Below are positions 9,601-20,850 of a stretch of 64,000 nucleotides of DNA, one piece after another. Position numbers and translations under genes: made by a program. The DNA is from Phragmites australis (lineage: Eukaryota > Streptophyta > Magnoliopsida > Poales > Poaceae), in NCBI RefSeq assembly GCF_958298935.1, contig NC_084941.1, positions 15,350,001 through 15,414,000 of the forward strand, given 5' to 3'. Below the pieces are notes generated by a model, which saw only the letters and a program-made list of their open reading frames with translations, did no database searches and was not told where the DNA came from. The stretch's first letter is position 1. Each line of letters opens with the position of its first letter.

Positions 9601-9930
9601 ATATCAGACGGACTCCATGAAAAGACGTCTGTGTTCACCCGCAGGGCATCTAGTGCGTTGGCGAATAGGAGGTTGATCGAGTTTCTATCGTCGATCAGCA
9701 CGCTGCCCAGGTGGAAGTTCTACACCGTGGGTTCGACCATGATGGGGTAGCGACTAGGGCATCATACGCACACAGGGTGGTCAGCCTGGCTAAAAGTGAG
9801 CGGGACCTTCGACCACTTCAGGTGCGGGCTTGGGTCTGATGTGGTCGCCCACACCTCCCGGACCACCAACTTGTATTTCCTATTAGAAGAATATGCTGCG
9901 GTGCTTCTGAAGATGTGATGGACCATATGA
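9601..9930 (-). pseudogene. T2 protease remnant fused to the RT entry region
   Basis: The active-site strand is recognisable as VLIDDRNSINLLFANALDAL (a degenerate form of the Tat IDGGSS motif) but is followed at once by RVNTDVFSWSPSDMRGVPNG, which belongs to the start of RT. In relatives (compare T1, 4031-4744) well over 100 codons of protease and linker lie between these blocks, so an internal deletion near 9650 has removed them. Upstream, SQADHP and damaged pre-protease sequence extend to about 9930. Confidence 0.72.
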
Positions 9931-10029
9931 TTAGCTTGCTAGTACCCCAGTGCCAACTGGTCGGGGGCGGCCCCGTCCTTATCGTCATCGCTTTGTTTGT
10001 ATTTGCGCTCTCCTAGCTCCTGGTCGATG

Positions 10030-10790
10030 ATGCCTCCCACGACCTTGCATTCGGTTAGGTTGTGGGCATCCGTACGGTGGATCGGGCAATAGCCCTAACC
10101 CTTTTTCCCGTCTTTCTTTTTGAAGTGTCGGTGTGTTAGTCCAGTTTGGTCGACCACCAAGACCTCAGGAGGTCTGGCCTTGCGCTTGGTCTTCTTGTCC
10201 TTCCAGTCGACCTTTTTGGCAGGGGTAGACAGTCCGGATGCAGGTCATGACTTGGTTTCAATCTATCGCTCCAGGGCCTCGACGGCCTGTGCACACTTAT
10301 CCACGAGCTCGAAGTGCTTGGTTGTGCTTTGGATTACCCAGGTGGCCAGCTTCTCGACCATTTTCTGGTCTTTGACCCCCCGTTTAAATGCTATGATCAC
10401 GGATTCTCCGGTGATTCTTGTAATGGTACTCCGGCATTCAGTGAAATGCCAGATGAAGTCTTGCAACAACTCTCCTTGTCGCTATCGGACCTGATATAGG
10501 TCATCCTTGACCCTCTGTTAGGAGTAGGTCCCCTGGAATTTAACGATGAACTAGTCACATAGATCCTCCTAGGAGTGAACCGAACCGTGGGGGAGGTTCA
10601 TCAGCCTAGACTAGGCAGAACCGGTCAGGGCAGTAGGGAAGTAGTTGTCCATGACCTTCCCATGGCCTCGCGGAGCTTGCACCATGGTGGTGTAGATCTG
10701 CAAGAATTCTTTTGGGTTGGTCAAGCCATCATACTTCTTGGCTAGGACCGGCCAAAACTTATCCGGCTAGAACACTTCACATAACCAGAG
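10030..10790 (-). pseudogene. T2 gag core and zinc knuckle
   Basis: Minus strand from 10790: KKYDGLTNPKEFLQIYTTMV, MDNYFPTALTGSA, then after stops LLQDFIWHFTECRSTITRIT and AFKRGVKDQKMVEKLATWVI, the usual Retrotrans_gag core. A degenerate zinc knuckle YCPIHRTDAHNLTECKVVGG lies at about 10044-10095. At least six stops are present, mostly TAG or TGA. Role: capsid and RNA packaging in an intact element. Confidence 0.8.
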
Positions 10791-11804
10791 AAGCAGGGCA
10801 TTACATCCTCTCCCGTAATGGGGATCAACTCATTGTTGGGTGGCGACGCGTGCCAGGGGAGACAGATGGTGGTCTCATGGTCCTGGCGAAGGGGTGGAGC
10901 CATCCGAGACTTCCCTAAAGGGGGAACGTGTGCAGTAGGGCTGTTTTCCCTTTTTCTTCTCGTGTCGAGCCCTGTCCTCCTGCTCTCTAGTGGCCACCTG
11001 GCTTTTGATTACTCCCTGAATGTCACATTGGCATAGAGAGTTACGCAGGTCGGAGGGTTGGCTATCCTGACGTGGAGGTAGTCCCTGAGTACTCCTTGTG
11101 GCTGGGGGAGCATGGGACCTATTCCATCGTGGGCCTTGTTATGACCCCTAGTGACCGAGACCCTCCCCGGCCCTTGCAATAGGCGTGGTGCAAATTGACG
11201 TGGTCTCATGCTTGGCGGTCTCGACCAAGAGGGCAAGATCATGCAGCCATGGTGCCACAAGTGAACCCTTTGGTACATGTACCGGTGGGTGGCTGAGGAG
11301 GATTCGCAAGGTCTGTAGGTTCTACGCCGACGTCATGGTCTCGTAATCAAGACGCTGGGTGGAAAGCAGCGATAAATTGCGAGGTGGGGAGCCCCAATGT
11401 TTAGGAAGTACGATGGCCTAGGCGACGATACCATCATGGACTATGCTCTATGTAGGGACTCCTCAAGACGATGCTGCAGATGTGGGGGTTGTCTTGAAGC
11501 ACCCGCCTGACCAGTGCCGGGCAGGTATCCCTCTAGGCGTAAAGCCAGGGCTTTGCCACTGGCATTTGAGGCATTTGGGCCTTTAGTGCCTCCCACTATG
11601 TGGTCCGCCATGTAAACCTCGTGTTCTATCTCGGAGCTCTTGGAATATGGCTCGGTGTCCCATGCCTGGAGCACTGTGGGTTCATTCGGGTGATACCCAA
11701 TGAAGAAAACCTCGCAACAGCCGAGGTCCTCGTAACGGAACTCAGCGGTTGCCGTAGATTCGGCCATGGGTTGCTTGGTCAAGTTTTTTTCTCAAACATG
11801 TTGA
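10791..11804 (-). pseudogene. T2 gag N-terminal region and leader
   Basis: The minus-strand frame at 11441-11782 (113 codons) starts MTKQPMAESTATAEF about 60 bp inside the primer site, the place where Tat gag normally starts, so it is probably the gag N-terminus. It ends at a stop, and the stretch to 10791 has only short frames. No domain is recognisable; the assignment is from position. Confidence 0.45.
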
Positions 11805-11839
11805 AACGACGAAATGCGCCCCCTACCTGGCATGCCAAA
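11805..11839 (-). other. T2 primer binding site region
   Basis: Directly inside the LTR, the minus strand reads TTTGGCATGCCAGGTAGGGG. TTGGCA/GCCAGGTAGGGGG sequences are common here in grass Tat elements. The tRNA cannot be assigned. Confidence 0.55.
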
Positions 11840-12080
11840 TGTCGAGGGTAAATTGATAGTGATTTCGGGGTATGCTTGAACTGGCCGCGTAGACAGTGTT
11901 TTAGCAAACGGGTGTGTGTGTGTGTGTTCGGTGGACTAAGGAACACAAGGAGTTATATAGGTTCGGGCCTCCAGAGAATAAAAGCCCTACATCCTGCTTA
12001 TGTTATGAAGGATCTCAGTGGATTACAGATGATGTTTTTTCCTAGTTTCCTCCCCCTCATTTGGAATGAGGCCCTCATTC

Positions 12081-12089
12081 CTTTATATA
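12081..12089 (-). promoter_or_regulatory. Putative TATA box of T2 LTR
   Basis: Minus-strand TATATAAAG-type sequence, about 240 bp from the downstream end of the LTR, a plausible position for the core promoter of the retrotransposon. Confidence 0.5.
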
Positions 12090-12239
12090 GTAGGGAGGAG
12101 GAGTATTTACTTCTGGGTCCGAACAGAAAACCCTCTACTCATCCTAATATCTAATCCAGACCATCATTACGGAGGACCAGGCGTGCCCACTTGCTCCAAG
12201 GGCACCATGTGTCTAGTTGCCGTGCGTCTAATGACACAG

Positions 12240-13640
12240 GACGGGAGAAGGTCCTTCTGTACCGACTTCATCCACTTGCCTGGTTGGGCTGCTGATGACC
12301 TCCCATCCACCGTGCGCCACCATGCTGGTCCTGCAAAGTTCTATCCTACAACATTTAATGCTATGGGACGGGTCAGGGCCGTTCGGTGCCGACACCGTCC
12401 ACATGCTTGGTCGGGCTACTGGGAATGTCCCATTCGTTGTGCGCCGTCTGATGAGTAATGTTGGCATGATCTTCCGATAGGTAGTGATAAGTCGGTGGGT
12501 GGAGAACTCGACGTTGATGATCCAAAGGCTTCGACCCGAACAGATCGTCTCCCTTGCAATCACTACACCACAGCTCCGTTGGTTATCAACTATGTCGTGC
12601 GGTTGACCTCGCCAAGAAGGCTCAATCCCTGCAAGCGTACCGAGAACACAAGCAAGAACGTAGAAGATGCAATCTGAAATATTGCGAATAGAATTCAAGC
12701 ACTCGAAGTCGGGGTTGCACAAACACTTGCGGCGGCCTAGTTGGTCCGGAACAAGAGCAAAAATCTCACAACTGTGTGTAGATCAATATCTAAGCAAAAC
12801 CCAACCCTAATTAGGGCAGCGGCTACTGTATATAAAATACTAGGGTCGGCCAAGGACCCCTGGACGCGTCTCTAATGGACTCCAACACGTTACACGGCCC
12901 AACGGCCCAAAAGATGGTGGCGCAGCACCCTGACAGATTCTAGATGTCTACTTGTTTCGATGATTCCTGTTGACTCAGAAAGAATTTGGACATGGGAATA
13001 GTACCGTTGGAAAGCTTATCTCCTTAGCTTTCCAACCATGTGTAGAACGTCAAAAACGGAGTCCGTATGCGTCCTGGGCGACGATTTTAGTGCGGACTGG
13101 TCCTGGACTCCGAAACGGACTCGAACTGGATTGGGCCTCCACCTTGGCTTGGGCGCCCATGCTGTTCTTCTCCCGTGTTCCTAAGTAGCAATACATCACA
13201 ATTATTCAGCAGCATCCCATCCTCATCAAAGTATAAAGGAACACTAAGGAACGAGCTCACCTCATGATTTAGTTGATGTGCACGAGCTCGTGTCAATGGA
13301 CCTAGTGTTGGAGTAATATTTGGTGTGTGTATCCGAAAGAGTGATGTCCTCATCACCGTCGTGCTGGCCTACAAAGTTCTATCAAGTAGCATTTAACGGT
13401 ACGAGATAGGACATGGCCCTACAGTGCCGACCCCGTCCACTTGCCTGGTCGCGCTGCTGACAACGTCCCATCCATCATGCCAGCCTGCAAAGTTCTATCT
13501 CATAGCATTTAATGCTATGGGATAGCATTTAATGCTACGGGACGGGACAAGCCCATTCGGTGCCAACCCCATCCACTTGCCTAGTTGGGCTACTGACAAC
13601 GTCCCATCTACCGTATGCTGCTGCATTTAATGCTACAGGA
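12240..13640. repeat. Four imperfect ~125-bp repeats in T2 LTR, split by a solo LTR
   Basis: Each unit contains CCACTTGCCTGGTTGGGCT, then a CCCATC...GTGC block, GCAAAGTTCTATC and GCATTTAATGCTA, then GGTGCCGACCC. Copies lie at about 12260-12390, 12391-13430 (with the insert), 13431-13550 and 13551-13640. The third has an extra local duplication of GGGATAGCATTTAATGCTA. Confidence 0.75.
12449..13355 (-). mobile_element. Solo LTR (copia-like family) with perfect 5-bp target duplication
   Basis: 907 bp beginning TGATGAG and ending CTCATCA, flanked on both sides by CCGTC (12444-12448 and 13356-13360). It is homologous to 33469-34378 and to 55654-56579; the last has a primer site beside it, so this family's unit is an LTR. 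Orientation follows that copy. Minus-strand TTTTATATAC at about 12826-12835 could be its TATA box. No internal region is present, so it is a solo LTR left by LTR-LTR recombination. Confidence 0.92.
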
Positions 13641-13942
13641 TGGGACAATGCCCAACTGCGCTGTTCATGACTTCGTCCTCTGGTTCTGGTGCCTCGGGAA
13701 AGAAAGCACTTGAGTTGATATTAGCGATTGCACTATAGACAGGTTACATCAAATCTGGCCCTATGACCAGTGGGGCTTGTCGTGGGTGTAAGCGATGGTA
13801 TAGGGAGATTGGTCGGACGGGTGTTTAGGCTGCTCGTTGTGATCACATGATCGACCAGATTTTGGGGAGGATACAACTCTGGTTGTTTGGTCCCCTATGG
13901 AGCCCATTCAGTCAAGGTACCCCATTACTTAATACACTGACA

Positions 13943-14147
13943 GTTACCATATCCGGGGTACCCCAGGGTCTCCCATAATTCTCGGGCATATCTGGGAAGG
14001 GGATCTTAGGAGAAAAGGAAACTATTCGTAGGAATCCAAGGCATATCGTAATTGAGAAGGTCTATCTCAAAGAATAGGAAGGAAGAGTCTAGAAGATGTA
14101 TGACACCCCCATATACATATGAAACCAAGGGACCCTGCAGAGGACAA
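13943..14147 (+). repeat. T3 5' LTR fragment
   Basis: Starts GTTACCATATCCGGGGTACC immediately after T2. It resembles 27483-27680 over the first ~70 bp clearly and more weakly after that. It is cut off by the D1 LTR at 14148. Confidence 0.6.
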
Positions 14148-15213
14148 TGTAATACCCTGATTTTCAAATTTCAAAAATTTCAAATTTTTTTCAAGATTAT
14201 TGAATAGCTTCACTAGTAGTATAGGTTTAAAACCTATTTTTTTTATCAATCAATTAATATAGGTTATTATTTTCTGTGCATTGCATGTTGAGATTTGTTA
14301 GGAGCCAGGTAAATGCATTAGAGATCTTTTTCCTTTTCTTTCTCTTTGGTGTTTTGAGTGAAAAAGATTTTGAAAAGGTTTTTACAAAACTCAGTAGTGA
14401 ATAAGTTAAGGATCTTAATGGTTGGAATTCAAAATTCTTGAATTCATCATCTATTCAATCCTTGATCATACTTGATCCTTCTCCAGTTCGATTCAAATCT
14501 TATCCAAATCCTTGCTTAAAGTCAATCTCTTCTTTTTCTCAAATTCTACCCAAATCCAAATTCAAATTCCTTATCTACTCCTATTCTTGTTCAACCTCAT
14601 TTTTTGTTTCTCTTAAATTCACTTCGAACTCAATTCAAATTCAAACCCTATTCAAATTTGTCTGCAAAAGTTTTTTTTCTAAACCCTAGATATACCTAAA
14701 GTGTATTTGGGCTCAATCTTGCTCAAGTCCAAACCCTTAGCCAAGTCTTCTAGATGGCCCAACAAAGGATCCACAAAATCTGTAATTTTCGCGGAGTCCT
14801 GAACAGCCTCATCTTCTCATGATGTTTCGGAGTTCAAAACGGCCTCAAATGCAAATCTTGACAATACCAAAGTTGTAGGTTGTGTCGAGAGCTTCGATTT
14901 GAACCTATGGAAGTCCTCTTTTAGATAATGGAGCTAGGAGTTATGGCCCCCGAAATCAATACTACAAAGATAAGTCCGAGTTCAAACAGTTAATCTTGTG
15001 GCGCAAAAGTTTTCAGAAGTTCCAATGACTACAAAAGTTGTAGATCTTTTTGAGTAATACAATTTAGAATCAAGAAACTTCTAATTTGGAGTCCAGACAA
15101 TAGAGATATCATCCTCGGAATACAGAGCTGCGAAAAATGAAATCGTAACGGACTCGAACCCGAATCCGATTCATGTTCGGTTTGGACTCCACCTCAACCA
15201 GCCCCCCTAGCCC

Positions 15214-15222
15214 TATATATAT
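15214..15222 (+). promoter_or_regulatory. Putative TATA box of D1 LTR
   Basis: TATATATAT preceded by CCCCCCTAGCC, within a GC-richer patch of the LTR; a plausible U3/R promoter. It is absent from the solo copy at 23803-27482, which has lost this segment. Confidence 0.5.
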
Positions 15223-17534
15223 GAGTTGCACGCTATCTCCTACATCTATTCCATGCCCCCAAGCCCTAGAAGTCGCTGCTGCCATGTCCGTGCGTTGCCG
15301 GAGCGCCGCCGTTCGCCGGAGCTGCCGCCGCCGTCGCCCGTGATGCGCTACGTTGTCTTCTCCTCGAATCCTCCTTCCTCGACCATCAAAGCAAGGTGAG
15401 GACCCCTTCTTCTCCTCCCTTACTACTGTTTTAGCATCATACTAAGTCCCTTGCCAAGCCCTAGCCCCGGCCAAAGCCCGATCTACTCCGCTACGGTCGT
15501 CGCCGTCGCGAACAGCCGTGCTGTAGCCGATTGGCATCGACGTTCCCGACCGACCAGTGGTCAAATCACCAAGCCCTTTCACTGGTGCATGTCCCATGAT
15601 GTTCCCAACACCCTCACCAACTAGGTCGGCCAGTAGATGAGCCAAACTATCGAAATCAAGGTCATCATACCCGCTGTCCAGTTTCTAGACGTGTTCTACA
15701 CGCGCACTGGTTTTGCATTCGCGTTCCCTGTCAATCCAAAAGCCGTATGGATGCACCAACTACATCACGGTGTGTCCCATCGAGTCTGCAACGTTACCCT
15801 ATTAGCCCATCTCCGTTTGTGCAGCGGTACGACCAGGACGCCATTGCCAACCACAGCATGTCGCAGCCATCGCCCGTCTCATCTATGCTGATCATTCTTC
15901 CTCTCAGTGGATGATCTACAAAAACCCATGCCATAGCATTGTGTTTCCAGATTATATGAACATCCTTGATCAAACGGTTCCTCAAAATTCATAGCCAATC
16001 TCTGGAACGTGAGCGTCTTCGTTCCTGCATTTGTTCGCGGTCACCACCAAACCTAGAAGCAATCATCGCTGTTTTGCAGCTACCTCGGATGACCCCTTCC
16101 AAAACCAACTATACTACTGAGTTAGTCTTTCCGTGTTCTACGCCATGCTTCCCTCATTTCACTGAAACACCACTAAAGCTGACATCAATGTCTCTGGCCA
16201 CATACCCGATCGCCATCTTCGACGAAACCCGAACCACCACTGCTACATAGAGTGACTAGTAGTATCCTTAACCTAGAAGGTGCAACCTTTGCCCTTTTTG
16301 ATCCATCATAGGTGGTTGAGACTAGACCTTAGTGTATCCCTTATTTAATCCAAGATGGTACTTGCATAGCATGCCAAGTCAGCGCCCCATCATTCTCCTT
16401 AGCCTAGTCAGCGAAGTCTAGTCTGCCCTACACTTCTTGAATTTTGCATAAGGATGTTGTCAAGCCTGACACAGTGATTGTGCAATAATGCCTTTCCCAT
16501 AGGAAGATAGTTCCGGAAAATCAGCATTTCCTTTTCAGTCTAATCCATCTCTCGAAAGCTGTTCTCTTTTCATCTAAACTCCGATTAAGACGATTCTTGC
16601 ATCTAAATATTTCTAAAATCATCCCTATCCAACCATAGTGTTTTTAAACTATTTTGATGATGTTTGGTATGTTGTTTTTAGTATTTTCTTTGTGTTGTTA
16701 GTCGGTAATTCTCGTGATTAGTTGATAACGTTCCGGAGCAGTTCGAGAGACTTCAAGACCAAGATTTCGGCAACACTGAGCAGCATTGGGTAAAAGGCAA
16801 GTGTCCTTGATCATATTGAACCTATGTTTTTAAATGTTTTGTTTTACAAAATTGCATGCAATGTCTGTCAATATGATGGGTAGTCACCTATGTTAGGGTT
16901 TTCCCTAGATTTTCCCTTATCATCCCTTGAAACTTAGATGGTTTATGGTTAGGTGTCTTTTATGGGTAGATTGCTTAGCCATGCTTTTGGGATGTTGAAA
17001 AGTGTCATAATCTTGACTAATGAACATATGTAATAATGATGGTTAATGTGTTAATGGTCTAGCAACATGGAACCTTAAGCCTTGAGCAAAGTGGTGTTGA
17101 TGATTGTCATGGTTATGATGTTGGTTTAGTGTTTGCTCAAGTAACCTAAGTAAGGACCGGTTCATGGAGCGACAACCCAAAAAGTAACGTACCAACCACG
17201 AGGCTGATATGGGTAAGGGGTGACATACTGATTAGATTCTGTCCAGTGTGTGTTGGGTCAGCACAAAAGGGGCTTCTGGGTAGGAACTTAGCTTGCGTAA
17301 AGCCTGACGGTGAAACCTAGTGGGCAGACATATACTGGATTAGTCTCCGGTTAGTGGAAAGTGTCATACAGTGATTCTTGGCGGCACACCACTGGCGTGT
17401 GTTAAGTGTCTTGCAAACACAACAACATGGAATTTACTGACTCGTGGGGAAAGCTAGACAACCTCTGCAGAGTGTAAAACTGTTATAACAGCTGTGCTCA
17501 CGGTTATGAGAGACTTGGATCCTCACATGATTAG

Positions 17535-17714
17535 TGGGTTGTGGTTATGGTTTTGGTAGAGGGAGTACTAAATGGTTGTGGTTATCGTTCTGGTACAGGG
17601 AGTACTAGATGGTTGTGGTTATGGTTCTTGTACAGGGAGTACTAGATGGTTGTGGTTATGGTTCTGGTACAGGGAGTACTAGATGGTTTTGGTTATAGTA
17701 CAGGGAGTACTAGA
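17535..17714 (+). repeat. 37-bp tandem repeats in D1 LTR
   Basis: Unit ATGGTTGTGGTTATGGTTCT plus GGTACAGGGAGTACTAG, starting near 17535, 17572, 17609, 17646 and 17683; the last unit is shortened. Confidence 0.88.
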
Positions 17715-18245
17715 AGGTTATGGTGTGTAAGGTGGGGAGTCTTGTATGCTGCGTGTTAGACTGTTTGGATTATATTCACTTAATAATTGCTTAATGCTTT
17801 TGAGTCCAAATGTATTTTCATTACTAGCATTTACGCAAATATACCATGTGTTAGCCTATTCTTGGTATAAGCCTGCATATCATTACTTTCCCCCACTTGC
17901 TGAGTACTCTATGTGCTCACACTTGTTATTTTCCCTATACCATGTGACATGTATGTTGCTGCTCAGTGAGTGAAGATGCTGAAGACTATGAAGACGAGGT
18001 TGTGACGTTCTAGGCGCGTGTCTCCTGGTCGGTTACTTGCGGTGTTGTTGGGCACCAGTGCTTCTGTTCCGCTGCAGATATCTTCATAGAAGACAATATA
18101 TGTCAATTGTTGGAAGAGTTTAACATTTATTTAATAAAAGTATTGCTTTTTCTACTTCACCTGTGACGTCCTTATGTGTGTTGAACATCTTGGACACACA
18201 TAAGCCGCATCTGGTTTTGTCCGTTAAAACCGGGTGTGGCAGAGG

Positions 18246-18256
18246 TGGTATCAGAG
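18246..18256 (+). other. D1 primer binding site (initiator Met tRNA type)
   Basis: TGGTATCAGAG, four bases after the LTR end. This is the classic complement of the initiator tRNA-Met 3' end used by many plant LTR elements. Confidence 0.88.
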
Positions 18257-18854
18257 TCATACTGACCGTAGGACGCAAGCCTGTATAGAATGGTCGTGCC
18301 ATAAGGTCATATTTTAAAAGCCTATTTTGAAAACCCATCCCTGTGCTTTTTTGACCTCTCAGTTTCTCTCTCTACTTACCTATTTCACTCTTTTGAGAAA
18401 AATAAATTTACAACACTCCTCTTTTCAAACTATTAGTTGTTGAACCATCCCAGTTACTCTATTTGGAGGATGCACTTGAAGATCTCTCTTGGCACTCCTG
18501 CATTATGTGAAGATAAAGATGAAGATCCATCACTACAAGGAAGATTCATCTACCACAACACTGAAGACATGAAGATCTACCTTCGCGCCTCTACCAGTTT
18601 TAGTTCTTCGAGTTATAGGAGGATTTTTTCCTAATCTTCGGAGACGTTAGAGCGATGTTAGTAGCGTGTGTTTGTGTTGTGTGCCTTGTGTGATTTGGCT
18701 TTTTCTGTTTGAGTGCTGGAATGCGTTGAGGGATGCTTTAGCATCTGATAACAACGACATTCCTTATATATCTATATAGCTGATAGTATAGTTGGGTTTT
18801 CTCCTTCTAGTCTTTTTTCTTCATGCCCCAACCTTTCTCCTCAATTCTGATTAG

Positions 18855-19028
18855 ATGGTGAACTCGAAAGAAGGTCAGCCCGGTCAAGGTACCAACAACA
18901 ACAACAACAACAACCAGCAGATGCCACCTCAATTCAACAAGGAACAACTTTTGGTCACACAGACTCAGATCCTTCAAAGAATAGCTCAGAATATGGAAAG
19001 TCTACTGCAAATCACTAACGAGAAGTAA
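18855..19028 (+). pseudogene. D1 gag N-terminus (truncated)
   Basis: ATG-started 57-codon frame: MVNSKEGQPG, a run of Asn from an AAC repeat, then MPPQFNKEQLLVTQTQILQR and NMESLLQITNEK. Asn-rich starts followed by a short amphipathic helix are usual in Tekay/Del Gag (compare 45285 on the minus strand). It ends with TAA; the capsid domain and all later parts are missing because T3 pol follows. Confidence 0.72.
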
Positions 19029-19059
19029 CGAGATGAGCATAGACAACATAGTAGTAACA

Positions 19060-20290
19060 AGGTCTAAGGCGGTCGTAAAGTCCCATGGTGAAGGAAAAAT
19101 AGTTGCCTGAGACCCAACAGAACCCTCCAAGACCATTCGGATCGGCTCTAACCTGGATCGTAAATAAGAACTCACGCTTGTCACCTTCCTCCAGACAAAC
19201 GCCGACGTGTTCGCATGGCATCTTTATGACATGCCTAGTATCTCCAGGAGGGTGATTGAGCAAAAATAGCTATTCGGCCTAATGCAAAGCCGATCAAACA
19301 AAAGCTCTAGTAATTTACGCCTGAACGAAAGGAAGCCATTAAACAGGAAATCAAAAGGCTCATCAAGGAAGGATTAACCCAAGAGTTGGATCACCCTGAT
19401 TTCCTTGCCAACCCCGTCATGGTCAAAAAATCCAACGGCAAATGGTGTGTGTGGACTTCACCAACCTCACCAAAGCCTGTTTGAAGGGTGCCTTCCCTCT
19501 GCCATGAATAGATCAGATAGTTAACTTCACCTATAGGTGTGACTATCTATGCCTTCTAGATGCTTATTCAGGTTACCACCAGATTAGCATGCATCTAGAA
19601 AATGAATAGAACACCTCTTTTATCACTCCCTTCGAAGTATATTGCTATTCAAGATGCCTTTTGGATTGAATAATGTTGGTGCTACATACCAACGAGGTAT
19701 GTAGATAATCCTTTGTGATCAAATTGGCCAAAATGTCGAGGCCTACATTGACAATCTTGTCGGCAAGACAGAAAAGAAGGAAGATCTCATCTCTTACTTG
19801 GAAGAAACCTTCAATATCCAGCGCAAGAACCAAGTGATATTGAATATAGAGAAAGAAGTGTGTGTTCACAGTCGATGTGGGAAAATTGCTTGGGTACCTG
19901 GTATCATACTGGGGGATCGAAGTCAATCCCGAAAAGATCAAAGCAATCAAAAAGATGCAACCCCCTGGGTTAGTACGAGAAAGTTCATAGATTAACTGGG
20001 TCCATGGCAGCCCTTAGTCATTTTATATACTGACTCGGAGATCGAGGACTTCCCTTCTTCAATTGATGCACCAACACGAAAAGTTTGAATGGTCAGAAGA
20101 GGTAGACGAGGCATTCAAAAAACTAAAAAGGTATCTATCGTCCCCCTGTGCTAGTTACTCCCAACCTAAATGAAGATCTTATGTTATACATAGCGGTCGG
20201 ACCACGTACCATGAGTGAGGTATTGGTGGTGGAAATAGACGTGCCCGACAAGCAAGACAAGAACCAGCATCTGGTGTAATATGTTAGCGA
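19060..20290 (+). pseudogene. T3 reverse transcriptase
   Basis: Plus strand: FLQTNADVFAWHLYDMPSIS opens the RT region, then IKRLIKEGLTQELDHPDFLA, NPVMVKKSNGKW, MPFGLNNVGATYQ, and VEAYIDNLVGKTEKK. The catalytic box reads YIDN. Three or more frameshifts (near 19450, 19640 and 19960) and several stops split it. Immediately upstream the frame still reads TEPSKTIRIGSNLD, the normal Tat pre-RT block, so the junction with D1 lies near 19045-19080 and protease is absent. Confidence 0.85.
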
Positions 20291-20850
20291 AGTACTCTAG
20301 GGTCCTAAGAGCACTACCCTTAGGTCCAGAAACTACTATACATTCTATTGATGACCTCTCACGAGTTACGGCACTACTTTCGGGCTCACAAAATTACCAT
20401 ACCATCAATATTCCAACTCAGGGAAATCCTCCACAACAGAGGCGCAATCGGCCACATCGATAATTGGGCTATCGAGCTTGGGAAATTCAACGTTCGCTTT
20501 TTACCTGGACTTATCTCTCCCATAGGAGAAAGTCTACAATACTCTTTATAGATTGATGTCCTAGATGTGAAAAACATAGCTGAATATGAGGGTCTACTCG
20601 CCAGTCTGTGAGTAGCTTCTGCCCTTGGTATCCATTGCCTTCTCGTTAAGGGGATCTACAGTTGGTGGTGAAGTACATTAATAAGGAGTATCAAACCTCA
20701 GATAAGACTATGATAGTCTACCTCGCAGAGGTGAGAAAGCTAGAAAAGAAATTCATCAAACTGAAAATCAAATATATCCCAAGGAAAGATAATTGCCTCG
20801 CCGATAGTCTTGCCCACCTAGCATCCTCATGATCTTTAGGACAAATCGGC
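20291..20850 (+). pseudogene. T3 RNase H pair (gypsy and archaeal type)
   Basis: First domain: HELRHYFRAHKITIPSIFQL and GAIGHIDNWAIELGKFNVRF. The normal DGS-containing segment is missing between about 20530 and 20570. The second domain resumes at AEYEGLLASL, then LLVKGDLQLVVKYINKEYQT, VYLAEVRKLEKKFIKLKIKY and CLADSLAHLASS. Three stops. The order supports Tat assignment. Confidence 0.8.

Larger units (their letters stand above)
7951..13942 (-). mobile_element. T2: Tat-lineage Ty3/gypsy element, 5' portion
   Basis: Minus-strand order from the right: LTR 11840-13942, primer site, gag, protease remnant, RT, RNase H, then interruption by T1; the RNase H resumes at 1-127. Its LTR ends abut GTTACCATATCC, which belongs to the LTR of T3, so T2 inserted into T3. 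The other LTR and integrase lie beyond the left edge. The frames carry many stops. Confidence 0.82.
11840..13942 (-). repeat. T2 5' LTR
   Basis: Starts TGTCGAGGGT and ends CACTGACA (TGTC/GACA terminal bases). It spans 2103 bp; without the 907-bp solo LTR and its duplicated 5-bp site it would be about 1.19 kb. It includes a (TG)n run at about 11909-11926, a minus-strand TATA box and four internal repeats. The partner LTR is outside the window. Confidence 0.78.
14148..18241 (+). repeat. D1 5' LTR
   Basis: 4094 bp, homologous to the solo LTR 23803-27482 over its whole length with indels. The partner lacks a segment corresponding to roughly 14940-15290, which accounts for most of the length difference. 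Ends were set by TGTAATACCC and the primer site that follows TGTGGCA. Confidence 0.85.
14148..19045 (+). mobile_element. D1: 5' part of a Tekay/Del-type Ty3/gypsy element (LTR, primer site, gag start)
   Basis: A 4.1-kb LTR (14148-18241), initiator-Met primer site, leader and the first ~57 codons of gag, then an abrupt change near 19045 to T3 RT sequence. No D1 pol is present. LTR ends (TGTAATACCC ... GGGTGTGGCA) and the Asn-rich gag start are typical of the Tekay/Del chromovirus group. Confidence 0.78.

Noticed and set aside
11909..11926. Short TG dinucleotide run
   Set aside because: Ordinary microsatellite within the T2 LTR, no sign of function.
18896..18919. AAC triplet run considered as an independent microsatellite
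   Set aside because: It encodes the Asn stretch of the D1 gag start, which is usual for this lineage.
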